Positions 34,823 through 43,896 of a DNA stretch of 64,000 nucleotides are shown piece by piece (position 1 is the stretch's first letter; the number at the start of each line of letters is the position of its first letter). The position numbers and the translations under genes were made by a program. The notes under the pieces are model-generated. The model was not told the DNA's origin. It saw nothing but the letters and a program-made list of their open reading frames with translations, and made no database searches. Source of the DNA: Actinomadura livida (lineage in GTDB: Bacteria > Actinomycetota > Actinomycetes > Streptosporangiales > Streptosporangiaceae); assembly GCF_014648675.1 (NCBI RefSeq), contig NZ_BMRO01000006.1, positions 252,768 through 316,767 of the forward strand, in the 5' to 3' direction.

Positions 34823-36453
34823 TTTCGGACTCCTTCCACTGCCCCAAGCCGGTCCCATGTCATGGAGGTCACCCCGGCCGCCCGCAGATCGGCCTTGCGC
34901 ACCTTCTGCGTGGACGTGCGCGGAAGCTCCCGGTACACCTCGACGTAGCGCGGGACGGCGTACGACGGCAGGTGCCGCCCGACGAACGCGATGAACTCCG
35001 CGACATCGAACCCGGTGTCCTCCCGCGTCACGACGCAGGCCTTGATGTCCTCGTCGCCGGGGACGTCGTCGGCCGGGACCCCGATCGCGGCGCACGAGAC
35101 GACGGCCGGGTGCCGCAGCATCACCTCCTCCACCTCGAACGAGGAGATGTTCTCCCCCCGCCGCCGGATGGCGTCCTTGAGGCGGTCGACGTACTGGTAG
35201 GTGTCCTCGGCGGTCTGCACGAAGAGGTCGCCGGTGTGGTACCAGCCGTTGCGCCAGGCGGCGGCCGTGGCGGGCAGGTCGCCGACGTAGCCGAGGAACA
35301 TCTCCCACGGGAGGTCGGTCCGCACCACCAGCTCACCGACGGTTCCCCGGGGGACCGGGACGTCGTGCTCGTCCACCACCCGCACCGTCGCGCCCGGCCG
35401 CACATGGCCGGTCGCGGCGTCCTCCGGCGGGTCGAGGCCGGTCATGAGCGGCGCGCACAGCTCCGTCGCGTTGTAGTAGCGGTAGCGGTGCTCGACGCCG
35501 AACCGCTCGCACCAGCGGTCGAGTCCGCGCGAGTACGAGCCCGTGATGATGATGCGCAGCGGGTTGTCGGCGTCGTCGGGCCGCGGCGGCTGCTTCTCGA
35601 TGAACGTCGCCACCTGCGGAAGCAGCGTCGCGTGCGTGACGCCGAAGGACTTGACGGTGTCCCAGAACGTCCCGACGCGGACCCGGGGCGTCACCACCCA
35701 GCGCGCTCCGAGCTGCAGCACCGCCATGAACGCCAGGAGGCCGCCGACGTGGTACAGCGGCATGTCGCCCATGAACACGTCGCCGGGGGTGCAGTGCGGC
35801 AGCATCGGATGCTCCACCTGCCCGAGCAGCTGCCCGTACGGGCAGAGCACCCCCTTGGAGCGCCCGGTCGTCCCCGACGTGAAGATCACCGCGTACGGAT
35901 CCCACACGTCGATGCCGGGGTCGGCCGGCCTCGCCGGGGACGCCGATCCCGTCAGGTCGGCGAGCACGCCGAGGGACGCGAGTTCCGCGACCCGCGAATC
36001 GGTGTCCTGCGCATCTGTGTCCGACACGATGACGAGGGCGGGCAGGCCGTCACCGGGCTCCACGCCCGAGACGCGGTCGGCGTACCTCGCCTGGCAGAGG
36101 AAGACGGACGGACGGGCGACGTCGAACGCGTGCCGGATCTGGTCGGCCTTCCATCCTGTGTTGAAGGGCACGAAGACGGCGCCGAGCTTCGTGGTCCCCA
36201 GCAGCGTCTGCACCATCGAGGCGCCGTTGTCGCTGAGGACCGCCACCCGGTCCCCCCGGCCGACGCCGTGGGCGGCCAGGACCGACGCCAGCCGGTTCGC
36301 CGCCTCGTCGGCCTGCGCCCAGGTCCACTCCGTCCGGTCATCGGGGAAGGTGGCGAACACCCGGTCGGGCGTGGTCGCGGCCCGGTGTTCGAGTACGTAC
36401 CGGAACACGATGCCCGCCGCGTCCCGCGGCCGGTGGCCGTCGTCCGGGCTCAC
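34819..36453 (-). CDS. Acyl-CoA synthetase (AMP-forming)
   Basis: 544 residues, GTG start at 36453. ANL motifs: VIFTSGTTGRSKGVLCPYGQ (P-loop), YYNATELCAPL, GWYHTGDLFVQTAEDTYQYVDRLKDAIRRRGENISSFEVEEV (hinge) and a C-terminal STQKVRKADLRA with the catalytic Lys. This hinge is a close match to ATP-dependent crotonobetaine/carnitine-CoA ligase (CaiC)-like and cyclohexanecarboxylate-type ligases. It would activate the imported acid as a CoA ester. It ends on the ATG of the dehydrogenase gene and follows the binding-protein gene by about 100 bp. Confidence 0.92.
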   Translation of the reverse strand: MSPDDGHRPRDAAGIVFRYVLEHRAATTPDRVFATFPDDRTEWTWAQADEAANRLASVLAAHGVGRGDRVAVLSDNGASMVQTLLGTTKLGAVFVPFNTGWKADQIRHAFDVARPSVFLCQARYADRVSGVEPGDGLPALVIVSDTDAQDTDSRVAELASLGVLADLTGSASPARPADPGIDVWDPYAVIFTSGTTGRSKGVLCPYGQLLGQVEHPMLPHCTPGDVFMGDMPLYHVGGLLAFMAVLQLGARWVVTPRVRVGTFWDTVKSFGVTHATLLPQVATFIEKQPPRPDDADNPLRIIITGSYSRGLDRWCERFGVEHRYRYYNATELCAPLMTGLDPPEDAATGHVRPGATVRVVDEHDVPVPRGTVGELVVRTDLPWEMFLGYVGDLPATAAAWRNGWYHTGDLFVQTAEDTYQYVDRLKDAIRRRGENISSFEVEEVMLRHPAVVSCAAIGVPADDVPGDEDIKACVVTREDTGFDVAEFIAFVGRHLPSYAVPRYVEVYRELPRTSTQKVRKADLRAAGVTSMTWDRLGAVEGVRK

Positions 36454-36556
36454 CGCGGCACCTCCCGGGAGGCCGGGCCGCGGCGGGCGGGGGTGCCGGC
36501 CCGGAGCCGTCGTGGCCTCCGGGCGCGGCAGCCGCTCACCAGTGTCGCGACGTGCA

Positions 36557-38122
36557 CTACTCGCCCGCCTTGAGCGAGGCGAAGTCCAGTGATCCGTCGG
36601 TCAGGATCTTGAGCCCGCTGATCCCGTCGCGTGCGAAGTAGCTCGCGATCAGCCGGTGCGCCCACAGGTAGGGCAGCTCCGCCACCAGCCGCTTCTGGAC
36701 CTGCTCCAGGGACGCCCGCTGGGCCTCGCGGCCGTCCGCGGTGAGGTAGCGGCCGAGCGCGTCGTCGAGTTCGGAGTCGGAGATCCCGGTGAGGTTGGTC
36801 GCCTTCTCCGTCGACAGCAGCAGGTCGACCAGGACCCGGGGCGTCCCGCCGCCGAAGCCGGACATCGTCAGGTCGAAGTCGCGGCTGCGGTTGCGGTCGA
36901 GGACGGACTGCACGACCTCGATTCGGACGTCCAGCCCCTTGATCTTGTCCCATTCCTGCTTGAACGCTTGCGCGAAGGTGCTGAACTGCTGGTTCACCAC
37001 CCAGGTGAGGCTGACCGACGATTTCCCGGACTCGGCGAGGTAGCCGTCGACCAGTTCCTGGGCGCGGGCCTTGTCGCCGAACGGCATCTCGACCGGGGCG
37101 CTGAAGGGCGAGGAGTCGATGAAGAGGCTGCGGACCGGCTCGGCACCGGGCACGGCGCGCTGCAGCGTCGGTTCGATGTCCACGGCGGCGACGAGCGCCT
37201 CGCGGAGGGTCCGGCTGCTGGTCGGGTGGCCGTCCCGGACGTTGAAGGCGATCGAGAGCCCGCCCACCGACTCCCACGCGGTCTCGTCGTGCTCCTTCCG
37301 CAGTTTCACCAGGTCGTCGCCCGCGGTCTGCACGGCGTTGACGTCGCCCGTGCCCGAGGCGAACGTCTTACTCCGCAGCGACGGGTCCGGCATGATCCGG
37401 TACACGATCTCCTTGAGCGCGACCTGCGCGGAGTTCCAGTAGTCCTCGTTGCGGACGAGGACGACACGGTCGTCGCGCTGCCAGGACTTCACCCGGAACG
37501 GGCCCGCGCCGACCGTCGTCTCCGGGCTCGTGCCGTACTGCTTCCCATGCTGCTTCACCGCCGCCGGCGACGGGATCAGGGCCAGCGCCGAGGAGGCGAG
37601 CCGGGTGGGCCAGTGCGCGTCCGCCTCGTCCAGGGTGACGACGACCGTCTGGTCGTCGGCGACCTTGATGTCCTTGAGCGCCGCCGCGTCGCCCTGCGCC
37701 GGCGAGGCGACCTCGGGCTCGGCCAGCCGCCGCCAGTGCGCGGCGACGGCTTCGCCGTTGAGCGGCGTGTCGTCCGCGAAGGTGAGGCCTGGACGGAGCT
37801 TGACGGTCCAGACGGTCGCGTCGTCGTTGGAGGTCACCTCGTTCGCCAGCCTCGGCTCGATCCGGCCGTCCGGGGTGATGTTGACGAGGGTGTCGTACAG
37901 CGCGATCCACAGCGGCCCGGAGGTCTGGCCGCTCGTCGACCCCTGCGCGGGGTCGAGAGCGGGGACGTCGGCCTGGACGACGCTGAGGTACTCGATGCTG
38001 TCCTTCTTGGCCGCCGCCGTGTTCCCCGGGGAACACGCGGCCGCGGCCAGGACAGTGATGGCCACGAGCAGCGCCGCCGGCGACCACGGCCTGCCCGACT
38101 TGAAATGGATCCGTCTGATCAT
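36557..38122 (-). CDS. Extracellular solute-binding lipoprotein of an Opp/Dpp-type ABC importer (SBP_bac_5)
   Basis: 521 residues from the ATG at 38122 (aaggacgg upstream). A lipoprotein signal is visible: basic MIRRIHFKSGR, hydrophobic core and lipobox LAAAACSPG. The mature part has the family 5 pattern: VQADVPALDPAQG, LANEVTSNDDATVWTVKLRPGLTFADDTPLNGEAV, VGAGPFRVKSW and KFFD-like EALVAAVDIE segments. It captures a peptide-like or other ligand and hands it to the permeases encoded on the other strand at 43.9-45.8 kb. Its location within the CoA catabolism operon implies that the transported compound is the operon's substrate. Confidence 0.93.
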   Translation of the reverse strand: MIRRIHFKSGRPWSPAALLVAITVLAAAACSPGNTAAAKKDSIEYLSVVQADVPALDPAQGSTSGQTSGPLWIALYDTLVNITPDGRIEPRLANEVTSNDDATVWTVKLRPGLTFADDTPLNGEAVAAHWRRLAEPEVASPAQGDAAALKDIKVADDQTVVVTLDEADAHWPTRLASSALALIPSPAAVKQHGKQYGTSPETTVGAGPFRVKSWQRDDRVVLVRNEDYWNSAQVALKEIVYRIMPDPSLRSKTFASGTGDVNAVQTAGDDLVKLRKEHDETAWESVGGLSIAFNVRDGHPTSSRTLREALVAAVDIEPTLQRAVPGAEPVRSLFIDSSPFSAPVEMPFGDKARAQELVDGYLAESGKSSVSLTWVVNQQFSTFAQAFKQEWDKIKGLDVRIEVVQSVLDRNRSRDFDLTMSGFGGGTPRVLVDLLLSTEKATNLTGISDSELDDALGRYLTADGREAQRASLEQVQKRLVAELPYLWAHRLIASYFARDGISGLKILTDGSLDFASLKAGE

Positions 38123-38162
38123 CGGAGACCGTCCTTGCGGGGTGGGTTCGGACATCGATCGG

Positions 38163-38978
38163 TCACACACGCTCTGGTGGATCGACCCAGTCGGGCGTCC
38201 GCTTCTCCGCGAACGCCCGGGGGCCCTCGACGTTGTCGGGGTGTCCGTAGTGGTCCTGGACCATCCGCCACCCGCGTTCCTCGGCCTCGGCGAGCCCGAG
38301 GTCGAGGCTTTCCCAGATGACGCGCAGGGAGCGCTGCAGCGTCGTCGGGGACAGCTCGGCGACCATCGCGGCGAGTTCCCGCGCCCGGTCGGCGAGGTTC
38401 TCGTGGGGAACCACCTCGCTGACCATCCCGAGTTCGTACGCCCGCTGCGCGCTCATCCGCTCCGCCCTCCCGAGCGCGACCATCCGGAGCACCGCGCCCA
38501 GCGGCATCTTGCGGGCGAGGCCGATCGGCTCGAGCGCGACGACCTGCCCCAGGTTCGCGTGGGTGTCGAGGAAGGTCGCCCGGTCGCTGGCGATCACGAC
38601 GGTGGAGTCCACGACGAAGTGCAGCCCCGCGCTCGCGCACACGCCGTTCACCGCGGTGATCACCGGCTTGTGGCAGCCGAGGTGGCGGGCGGTGAACTTC
38701 GGCATGTCCACGTGGCCGTCCCGCTCCGGCCGGTCGCGGCCGGTCACCGACGGGGCCACCATGTCCGCGCCGGCGCAGAACCCGCGGCCCGTCCCGGTGA
38801 AGACGACGACGCGGATCGCCGGGTCCGCGTCGAAGCGCCGCCACGCCGCCTCCAGCCCCGCGAACACGTCCGGGCTCAGTGCGTTGAGCTTCTCCGGCCT
38901 GTTCAAGGTGATGAAGCCGATGTGGCCTTCGCTGGTCACCAGGACCGACGGCCCCTGCCCGCTTTCACTCTCGTCCAT
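38163..38978 (-). CDS. Enoyl-CoA hydratase/isomerase (crotonase family)
   Basis: 271 residues. GHIGFITLNRPEKLNALSPDVF and VVVFTGTGRGFCAGADM (oxyanion hole) are crotonase signatures; the second conserved site reads DTHANLGQVVALEPIG. The usual Glu pair is not fully kept at this second site, so isomerase or hydrolase activity is possible. It lies 40 bp upstream of the binding-protein gene and 45 bp downstream of a second crotonase. Confidence 0.9.
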   Translation of the reverse strand: MDESESGQGPSVLVTSEGHIGFITLNRPEKLNALSPDVFAGLEAAWRRFDADPAIRVVVFTGTGRGFCAGADMVAPSVTGRDRPERDGHVDMPKFTARHLGCHKPVITAVNGVCASAGLHFVVDSTVVIASDRATFLDTHANLGQVVALEPIGLARKMPLGAVLRMVALGRAERMSAQRAYELGMVSEVVPHENLADRARELAAMVAELSPTTLQRSLRVIWESLDLGLAEAEERGWRMVQDHYGHPDNVEGPRAFAEKRTPDWVDPPERV

Positions 38979-39023
38979 CGAACGTGCCCCTCCCTGGGCT
39001 CGGCCTGCGCGGCCGCATGTGCC

Positions 39024-39815
39024 TCATCGGTCCTCGTCCTCCGTGCTGTAGCGGGCGAGGTTGGCCTCGCTGAAGTCGGGTTCGCGGCGTGCCCGGAAGG
39101 CATTGACGGCCTCCCGGTAGGCGGGCGCCTCCCTGAGCCGCATCACCGCCTCGTTCTCCGCCCGGATGCTGGCGATGAGCGCCTCCCGGTGCGGGGCGTT
39201 GAGCAGCCGCTTGGTCTCCATGAGGGGGTTGAGGGGCTGGGCGGCGAGGACGCCCGCCATCTCCCGCGCGCGGTCGAGGACACGGCCGCCGGGCACGCAC
39301 TCCATGGCCAGCCCCGCCTCGACGCTCTCGCGTGCCGACAGCCAGGCGCCGGACATCAGGAACCACGCCGCGCGCTGCGGCCCGAGGAGCCGGGTGAGCT
39401 GGTAGGTGCTCCCGGCCTCGGCCGTCAGGCCCATCCCGACGAACGGGCAGCGCAACCGCGCGTCGTCGGCGATGACGGCGACGTCCGCGAACGAGGTCAG
39501 CGTCACGCCGAGGCCGACGGCGAGGCCGTTGATCGCGAGGACGAGCGGCTTGGGGAACAGGGTCAGCTTCTTGAACATCGCGGCGGTGCCGAACTCGCGG
39601 CCGGGATCGGGAGGAGCCGACAGGTCGTGGCCCGCCGAGAAGGCCCGGCCCGTCCCGGTGATCGTCAGGACGTGGACGCCGGGGTCGGACTCCGCCTCGT
39701 CCACCACGCGCGCGAGGCGGTCCGTCATCTCGGGGTCGAAGGCGTTCAGGACGTCGGGCCGGTTCAGTCTCGCCACGAGGACGCGGCCGTCGCGCTCGGT
39801 CACCACGGTGCTCAT
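39024..39815 (-). CDS. Enoyl-CoA hydratase/isomerase (second crotonase)
   Basis: 263 residues from the ATG at 39815. RVLVARLNRPDVLNAFDPEMTDRL and VLTITGTGRAFSAGHDLSAP form the CoA and oxyanion-hole regions; ALAINGLAVGLGVTLTSF-like sequence and FVGMGLTAEAGSTYQLTRLLGP follow, with a Glu (AEAGST) at the position of catalytic Glu of the family. It hydrates or isomerises an enoyl-CoA produced by the dehydrogenases. Two crotonases of different subgroup in one operon suggest a substrate needing both hydration and double-bond or ring handling. Confidence 0.92.
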   Translation of the reverse strand: MSTVVTERDGRVLVARLNRPDVLNAFDPEMTDRLARVVDEAESDPGVHVLTITGTGRAFSAGHDLSAPPDPGREFGTAAMFKKLTLFPKPLVLAINGLAVGLGVTLTSFADVAVIADDARLRCPFVGMGLTAEAGSTYQLTRLLGPQRAAWFLMSGAWLSARESVEAGLAMECVPGGRVLDRAREMAGVLAAQPLNPLMETKRLLNAPHREALIASIRAENEAVMRLREAPAYREAVNAFRARREPDFSEANLARYSTEDEDR

Positions 39816-39879
39816 ACGGCGCCCACCGCCCGGCGGCCGACCGGGTTCGCCGGCGTGGACCTCGAATGGAAACGCATGG

Positions 39880-41448
39880 TCACGCCCCTCCCTCGGCGGC
39901 ATCCGGGCCGACCAGCGGTCCGAGGACGGCGGCCAGCTTGGTCCGGTCGACCTTGTGCGACGCCCCCATGGGCAGGCTCGGGACGACCGCGATCCGCGGC
40001 ACCTTGTACCGGGCGGTCCGCTCGATGGCCCACGCGCGCAGGTCGTCCGCCGTCACCGACGTCTCCCGGCCCAGCACGACCCCGACGGCGGGAAGCCGGC
40101 CCAGGCGCTCGTCGGGGAGGCCGACCGCGCCCGCGTCGAGGACCGCCGGATGCCGGCGGAACAGGTCCTCCAGCTCGCCGAGCGACACCTTGAATCCGCC
40201 CCGGATGACGACGTCGTCGGCCCGTTCCAGGATGAACAGGAACCCGTCGGCGTCGATGCGGGCGCGGTCGCTCGTCCGGAACCAGCCGTCACCGGTCCCC
40301 GCGGTGGCCGGGGAACGGACCGTCAGGATCCCGGGCTCGCCTTCCGGCACCGGCTCACCGGTCGACTCGTCCACGATCCGGAGCCGGACGCCGGCGCGGG
40401 CGCGGCCGACCGACCCGAGCTTCCGGTCGCGCCATTCGCGGTGGAGGCCGAGCGTCCAGCCGGCCACCGACCCGCCGAGTTCGGTGGACCCGTAGGCGAC
40501 CAGGACCGGCACGCCGAAGTACTCCTCGAACTCCCGCTGGAGCCCCGGCTCCAGCGGCGCGGACCCGGTGAGCCACGCCTCCATGCCAAGCAGCCGCCGG
40601 GGCGGCACCTTCGCGTCCAGCATCATCCGCATCGCCGCGGGCGGCAGTCCGGTGCGCCTGACGCCGAAGCGCTCCACCAGCTTCGTCCACTCCTCGACGT
40701 CGACCCGCTCCAGCAGCGCGATGGAACGTTCCCTCGCCACCGCCGCCAAGACGCCCCGCACGCCGGTGATGGTCGCCATCGACAGCGCCTGGACGACCGG
40801 CGGGCGCTGCGCGGGATCGTGGGGCCGGCGTATCGGGGCCGCCGGGTCGAACGGGATCTGCTCCCACCGCACGGGGATCTGCTTGGGAGCGCCCGTGGTA
40901 CCGCTCGTGGGCACGATCATGGCGACCCCGCCGCCGATCGCGGCGCTCGCCCGCCGCTCGGCCGGTTCCGATGCCGCGGCGACCGTCCGCGCGCTCACCA
41001 CGGCCTCGCCCGAGCCGGAGGGGATGACGACGGAGCCGACCCCCTCGGCCGCGAGCTCGCGGTCCAGGCCGGCGGCATGGTCCTCTTCGTCCAGGACGAC
41101 CGCGCCGGCCCCGGCGGACACGGCGATGGCACGGATCTGCGGCGCGGGGTGGAGGGATGACGCGAGCACCGGGACGCGCCCGTGCGCGAGCGTCCCGAGG
41201 AGCGCCGCGACGCCCGATGGCCGGTTCCGCAGGACGAGGACGACCGGGCACCCGGCCCCGGCGCCGATCTCGTCGAGGCGGGCGGCGATCGACTCCGCGC
41301 AGCGCCCGAGCTGGCCCCAGGTGGTCCAGTCGGAGCCGGTGAGGACGCCGGGAACGTCGAGCGCCGGGTCCAGGACGGCCCGCAGCCGGGCAATGCCCGC
41401 CGTCTCGTGGTCGGCGGTCTCGTGGCCGGTGGAGGTCTCTGTCGCCAT
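39880..41448 (-). CDS. AMP-dependent acyl-CoA synthetase/ligase
   Basis: 522 residues from the ATG at 41448; an in-frame TTG at 41457 overlaps the preceding stop. P-loop VPTSGTTGAPKQIPV, VAYGSTELGGSVAGW, GWFRTSDRARIDADGFLFILERADDVVIRGGFKVSLGELE, and MGASHKVDRTKLAAV with the C-terminal Lys. The N-terminal third is shorter and more divergent than in the other ligase of the operon. It presumably activates a second acid, either a later intermediate or an alternative substrate. Confidence 0.9.
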   Translation of the reverse strand: MATETSTGHETADHETAGIARLRAVLDPALDVPGVLTGSDWTTWGQLGRCAESIAARLDEIGAGAGCPVVLVLRNRPSGVAALLGTLAHGRVPVLASSLHPAPQIRAIAVSAGAGAVVLDEEDHAAGLDRELAAEGVGSVVIPSGSGEAVVSARTVAAASEPAERRASAAIGGGVAMIVPTSGTTGAPKQIPVRWEQIPFDPAAPIRRPHDPAQRPPVVQALSMATITGVRGVLAAVARERSIALLERVDVEEWTKLVERFGVRRTGLPPAAMRMMLDAKVPPRRLLGMEAWLTGSAPLEPGLQREFEEYFGVPVLVAYGSTELGGSVAGWTLGLHREWRDRKLGSVGRARAGVRLRIVDESTGEPVPEGEPGILTVRSPATAGTGDGWFRTSDRARIDADGFLFILERADDVVIRGGFKVSLGELEDLFRRHPAVLDAGAVGLPDERLGRLPAVGVVLGRETSVTADDLRAWAIERTARYKVPRIAVVPSLPMGASHKVDRTKLAAVLGPLVGPDAAEGGA

Positions 41449-41453
41449 GCCGC

Positions 41454-42791
41454 TCAAGCTCCGGTGCTCTTCAGCCGGTCGATCTCCAGCCGGAGGAGAT
41501 CGAGCGGGTCGTCCGCGGGCGGCGCGGGCATGGCCAGGTCACCGTCGCCGCGGCTGGGCAGCGCGACCGTCGCGGTGGCGGGCGAGGTCACCTCCCCGCG
41601 CTGGTTCTCGCACCAGACCGACAGCTGCACGCGCGGCAGGCCGCCCTCGCGGGTCTTCCCGACGACCCTGCCCCGCAGCCATGTCGTGTCGCCGACGTAG
41701 TTGAACCGGCGGTGCTCGGCCTCCAGCGACGTGATGTACGAGGCGTCGCCCGCCCAGTCGGTGACGAGCTGGCACAGCCACGTCTCGCGGAGCGCGCCGT
41801 AGTCGTACCGCTCGGCCGCACCGACCTTGCGGGCCCACTCCGCGTCCCAGTGCATGCGCTGGACGATGTCCGGCACGTTGTACTCGTTCGGCGTGTAGAG
41901 CCCAGGCGTCTGCTTCCGCTTCTCGTAGGCGAGCCGGAATGCGTAGGTCGGGAACGCCTGCCCGAAGCCCGCGTGCCAGAGGATGACGTCGGTGAGCCGC
42001 AGCGGCCCCTTGACCCTGCCCGGCAGTTCCTCCCCGACCTCTACGTCCTCCCAGTAGCGGACCTCGGCGCCGCGCCGTTCCTCCGCCGCGTAGGCCGCGT
42101 CGATCTCCGCGAGCTGCTCGGCGGTGTACGGGTCGGCGGGCGGCTGCACCCGCTTGCGGCCGCCCGCGGCGCCGTTCCTGACCTCGCGCCGCTCGGTCTT
42201 GACCCAGGTGCCGCGCTGGAGGTGGACGAGCTCGCGCCGCTGGTTCCAAGTGACCAGGCCCCAGGTGACGTGGACGGCGCGGCCGCCCCAGCTGCTCTCC
42301 TTCTCGTCCACGGCGAGCAGCGACCGTTTCGCGAACAGCTGGTCACCGGCTCGCAGCGGCCGGTAGAACTCGTACTCCAGTCGGGATTGGAGGGCGCCAG
42401 TACCGCGCAGGGGGTCTCCCCGGAACCGCTCCCGGGTCCCGGGCTTGAGCCGGCGCGGCGGTTCGTCCCCGCCGCCGTAGGTGATGTCGTCGTCGCGGGG
42501 CGGCAGGTACATCGACCACACGAACGTGGGCGGGGCGATCAGCCCGCGCCAGGGCGTCCCGGCGGCGTACTCGGGGTCGCAGTACAGAGGGTCGTCATCG
42601 CCGTAGCCGTTGACGAAGTGACGGACGCCGTCCGCGGTGACCTCGTGGTTGAAGCCCGTCGGGGCGGGCCGCCACCCGGCGGGATCCTCGTCCGGAGGTT
42701 CGAAGTTCGCCGGGTCGAGGTCGACACCTATCCGGTCTCGCAGCCGGCGCACCCGCTCGTCGGTGATCCGTCCGAAGTCTGGGTCTGGCAA
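41454..42791 (-). CDS. FAS1-like/MaoC-type double hot-dog dehydratase
   Basis: 445 residues from a TTG at 42791 with cggagg upstream; first gene of the minus-strand operon. It has two hot-dog halves: residues about 40-200 with VNGYGDDDPLYCDPEYAAGTPWRGLIAPPTFVW (the FAS1-like dehydratase N-terminal signature), and about 235-420 with VEVGEELPGRVKGPLRLTDVILWHAGFGQAF, plus NYVGDTTWLRGRVV. Proteins of this build hydrate bulky enoyl-CoA esters, for example in actinomycete steroid and ring degradation. The operator and promoter for the whole operon lie directly upstream. Confidence 0.87.
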   Translation of the reverse strand: MPDPDFGRITDERVRRLRDRIGVDLDPANFEPPDEDPAGWRPAPTGFNHEVTADGVRHFVNGYGDDDPLYCDPEYAAGTPWRGLIAPPTFVWSMYLPPRDDDITYGGGDEPPRRLKPGTRERFRGDPLRGTGALQSRLEYEFYRPLRAGDQLFAKRSLLAVDEKESSWGGRAVHVTWGLVTWNQRRELVHLQRGTWVKTERREVRNGAAGGRKRVQPPADPYTAEQLAEIDAAYAAEERRGAEVRYWEDVEVGEELPGRVKGPLRLTDVILWHAGFGQAFPTYAFRLAYEKRKQTPGLYTPNEYNVPDIVQRMHWDAEWARKVGAAERYDYGALRETWLCQLVTDWAGDASYITSLEAEHRRFNYVGDTTWLRGRVVGKTREGGLPRVQLSVWCENQRGEVTSPATATVALPSRGDGDLAMPAPPADDPLDLLRLEIDRLKSTGA

Positions 42792-42825
42792 GTGTTCCTC
42801 CGGGACATCGCGGCAGGTCCGGTAT

Positions 42826-42868
42826 CTAGAGCACTAGTACCCTGGATCGCGGATATGTCTGATGTCAA
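42826..42868 (-). promoter_or_regulatory. Promoter of the catabolic operon with candidate GntR operator
   Basis: Minus strand: TTGACA (42868-42863), 18-bp spacer, CAGGGT (42844-42839). Around the expected transcription start lies CTAG-N4-CTAG (42826-42837), a symmetric element of the size used by FCD-type GntR proteins. The regulator gene is divergent 240 bp away. The boxes are seen; the regulator link is inference. Confidence 0.55.
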
Positions 42869-42967
42869 TACCCCGATCCCGGAAACCTGCGGGACGACCG
42901 CGCCAAGATGCGCACCCATCAGCAGGAAGAACGACCCGCAAGCCGATGGTCCGAACTCCGCGACAGG

Positions 42968-42997
42968 TTGACACCCACCACGGTCAGCGTTGAGGAT
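42968..42997 (+). promoter_or_regulatory. Promoter of the GntR-ABC transporter operon
   Basis: TTGACA at 42968-42973, an 18-bp spacer and GAGGAT at 42992-42997. A near-palindrome around GGATCC follows at 43010 and may be a second operator half. The GTG start lies about 75 bp downstream. Confidence 0.45.
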
Positions 42998-43075
42998 TGC
43001 GCGTTATGAGGATCCTAGAAGCCCTTCGGGCGTTGGAAAGCGGCCCCGCTGGACTCCGGTCGGGAAGGGAGCGCC

Positions 43076-43891
43076 GTGAAGCCCCGAAGTGGTGACGGCC
43101 CGGCCATGGACGCCGCCGCCCGTCCGGCCAGCAAGCGCGCCGAGCAGCTGGCGGGCAAGATCGAGCGGGAGATCATGCGGGCCCGGTGGCCGATCGGCGA
43201 GCTGATCGGAACCGAGCCGGAGCTCATCGAGCGGTACGGGGTCAGCCGCGGGATCTTCCGGGAGGCCGTGCGGATCCTCGAACACCACCGCGTCGTGAAG
43301 ATGCGCAGCGGGCCGGGCGGCGGCCTCGTCGTCAGCGCGCCCGACGCCACCGCGCTCATCCGGGCCGCGATGCTCTATCTCGACTACGAGGACGTATCCG
43401 TCTCCAACCTCCTGGAGGCGCGGCTCAGCCTCGAACTCCACGCCGTCGAACGCACGGTTCAGAAGCTCGACGAGGCCGGGGTCGACCGGCTCCGCGCGGC
43501 GCTCCAGGCGGAGGAGACCAGCACGGAGCCGGGGCACCACTCGCACGACGTCCACCGCGTCCTCGCCGAGATGTCCGGCAATCCCGCCCTCGCCCTCTTC
43601 ATCGACGTGCTCGTCAACCTGACCGAGTGGCGCATGGGCGGCGCCGGCGGCGCGGACCACGGCGCCGGGGACCGCGAGGCGAAGGTGAAGGAGTCCAAGC
43701 AGGCCCACCGCGCCATCGTGGAGTCCATCGTCGCGGGCGACCTGGCACTCGCGCTGCACCGCACGCGCAGGCACATCGAGGCCGTGCACGACTACCTCGT
43801 CGACGCCGGGCCCTCGGTGCCGCGTCCCGCCGGCGGCGGCGCCGCGGCCGGACGGGCGCACGACCAGGCGGAACCACCCGGGATCGGCTGA
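43076..43891 (+). CDS. GntR-family transcriptional regulator with FCD domain
   Basis: 271 residues, GTG start with gggagc upstream. Residues about 20-90 are the winged helix (IGTEPELIERYGVSRGIFREAVRILEHHRVVKMRSGPGGGLVV). The FCD effector domain follows, with metal-ligand type residues in HHSHDVHRVLAEM and an AHRAIVESIVAGDLALALHRTRRHIEA C-terminal helix. FCD regulators usually repress catabolic genes until a carboxylate or acyl-CoA ligand binds. It is divergent to the 13-gene CoA operon and 5 bp upstream of the permease gene, so it probably controls both. Confidence 0.95.
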   Translation: MKPRSGDGPAMDAAARPASKRAEQLAGKIEREIMRARWPIGELIGTEPELIERYGVSRGIFREAVRILEHHRVVKMRSGPGGGLVVSAPDATALIRAAMLYLDYEDVSVSNLLEARLSLELHAVERTVQKLDEAGVDRLRAALQAEETSTEPGHHSHDVHRVLAEMSGNPALALFIDVLVNLTEWRMGGAGGADHGAGDREAKVKESKQAHRAIVESIVAGDLALALHRTRRHIEAVHDYLVDAGPSVPRPAGGGAAAGRAHDQAEPPGIG

Positions 43892-43896
43892 CCGGC

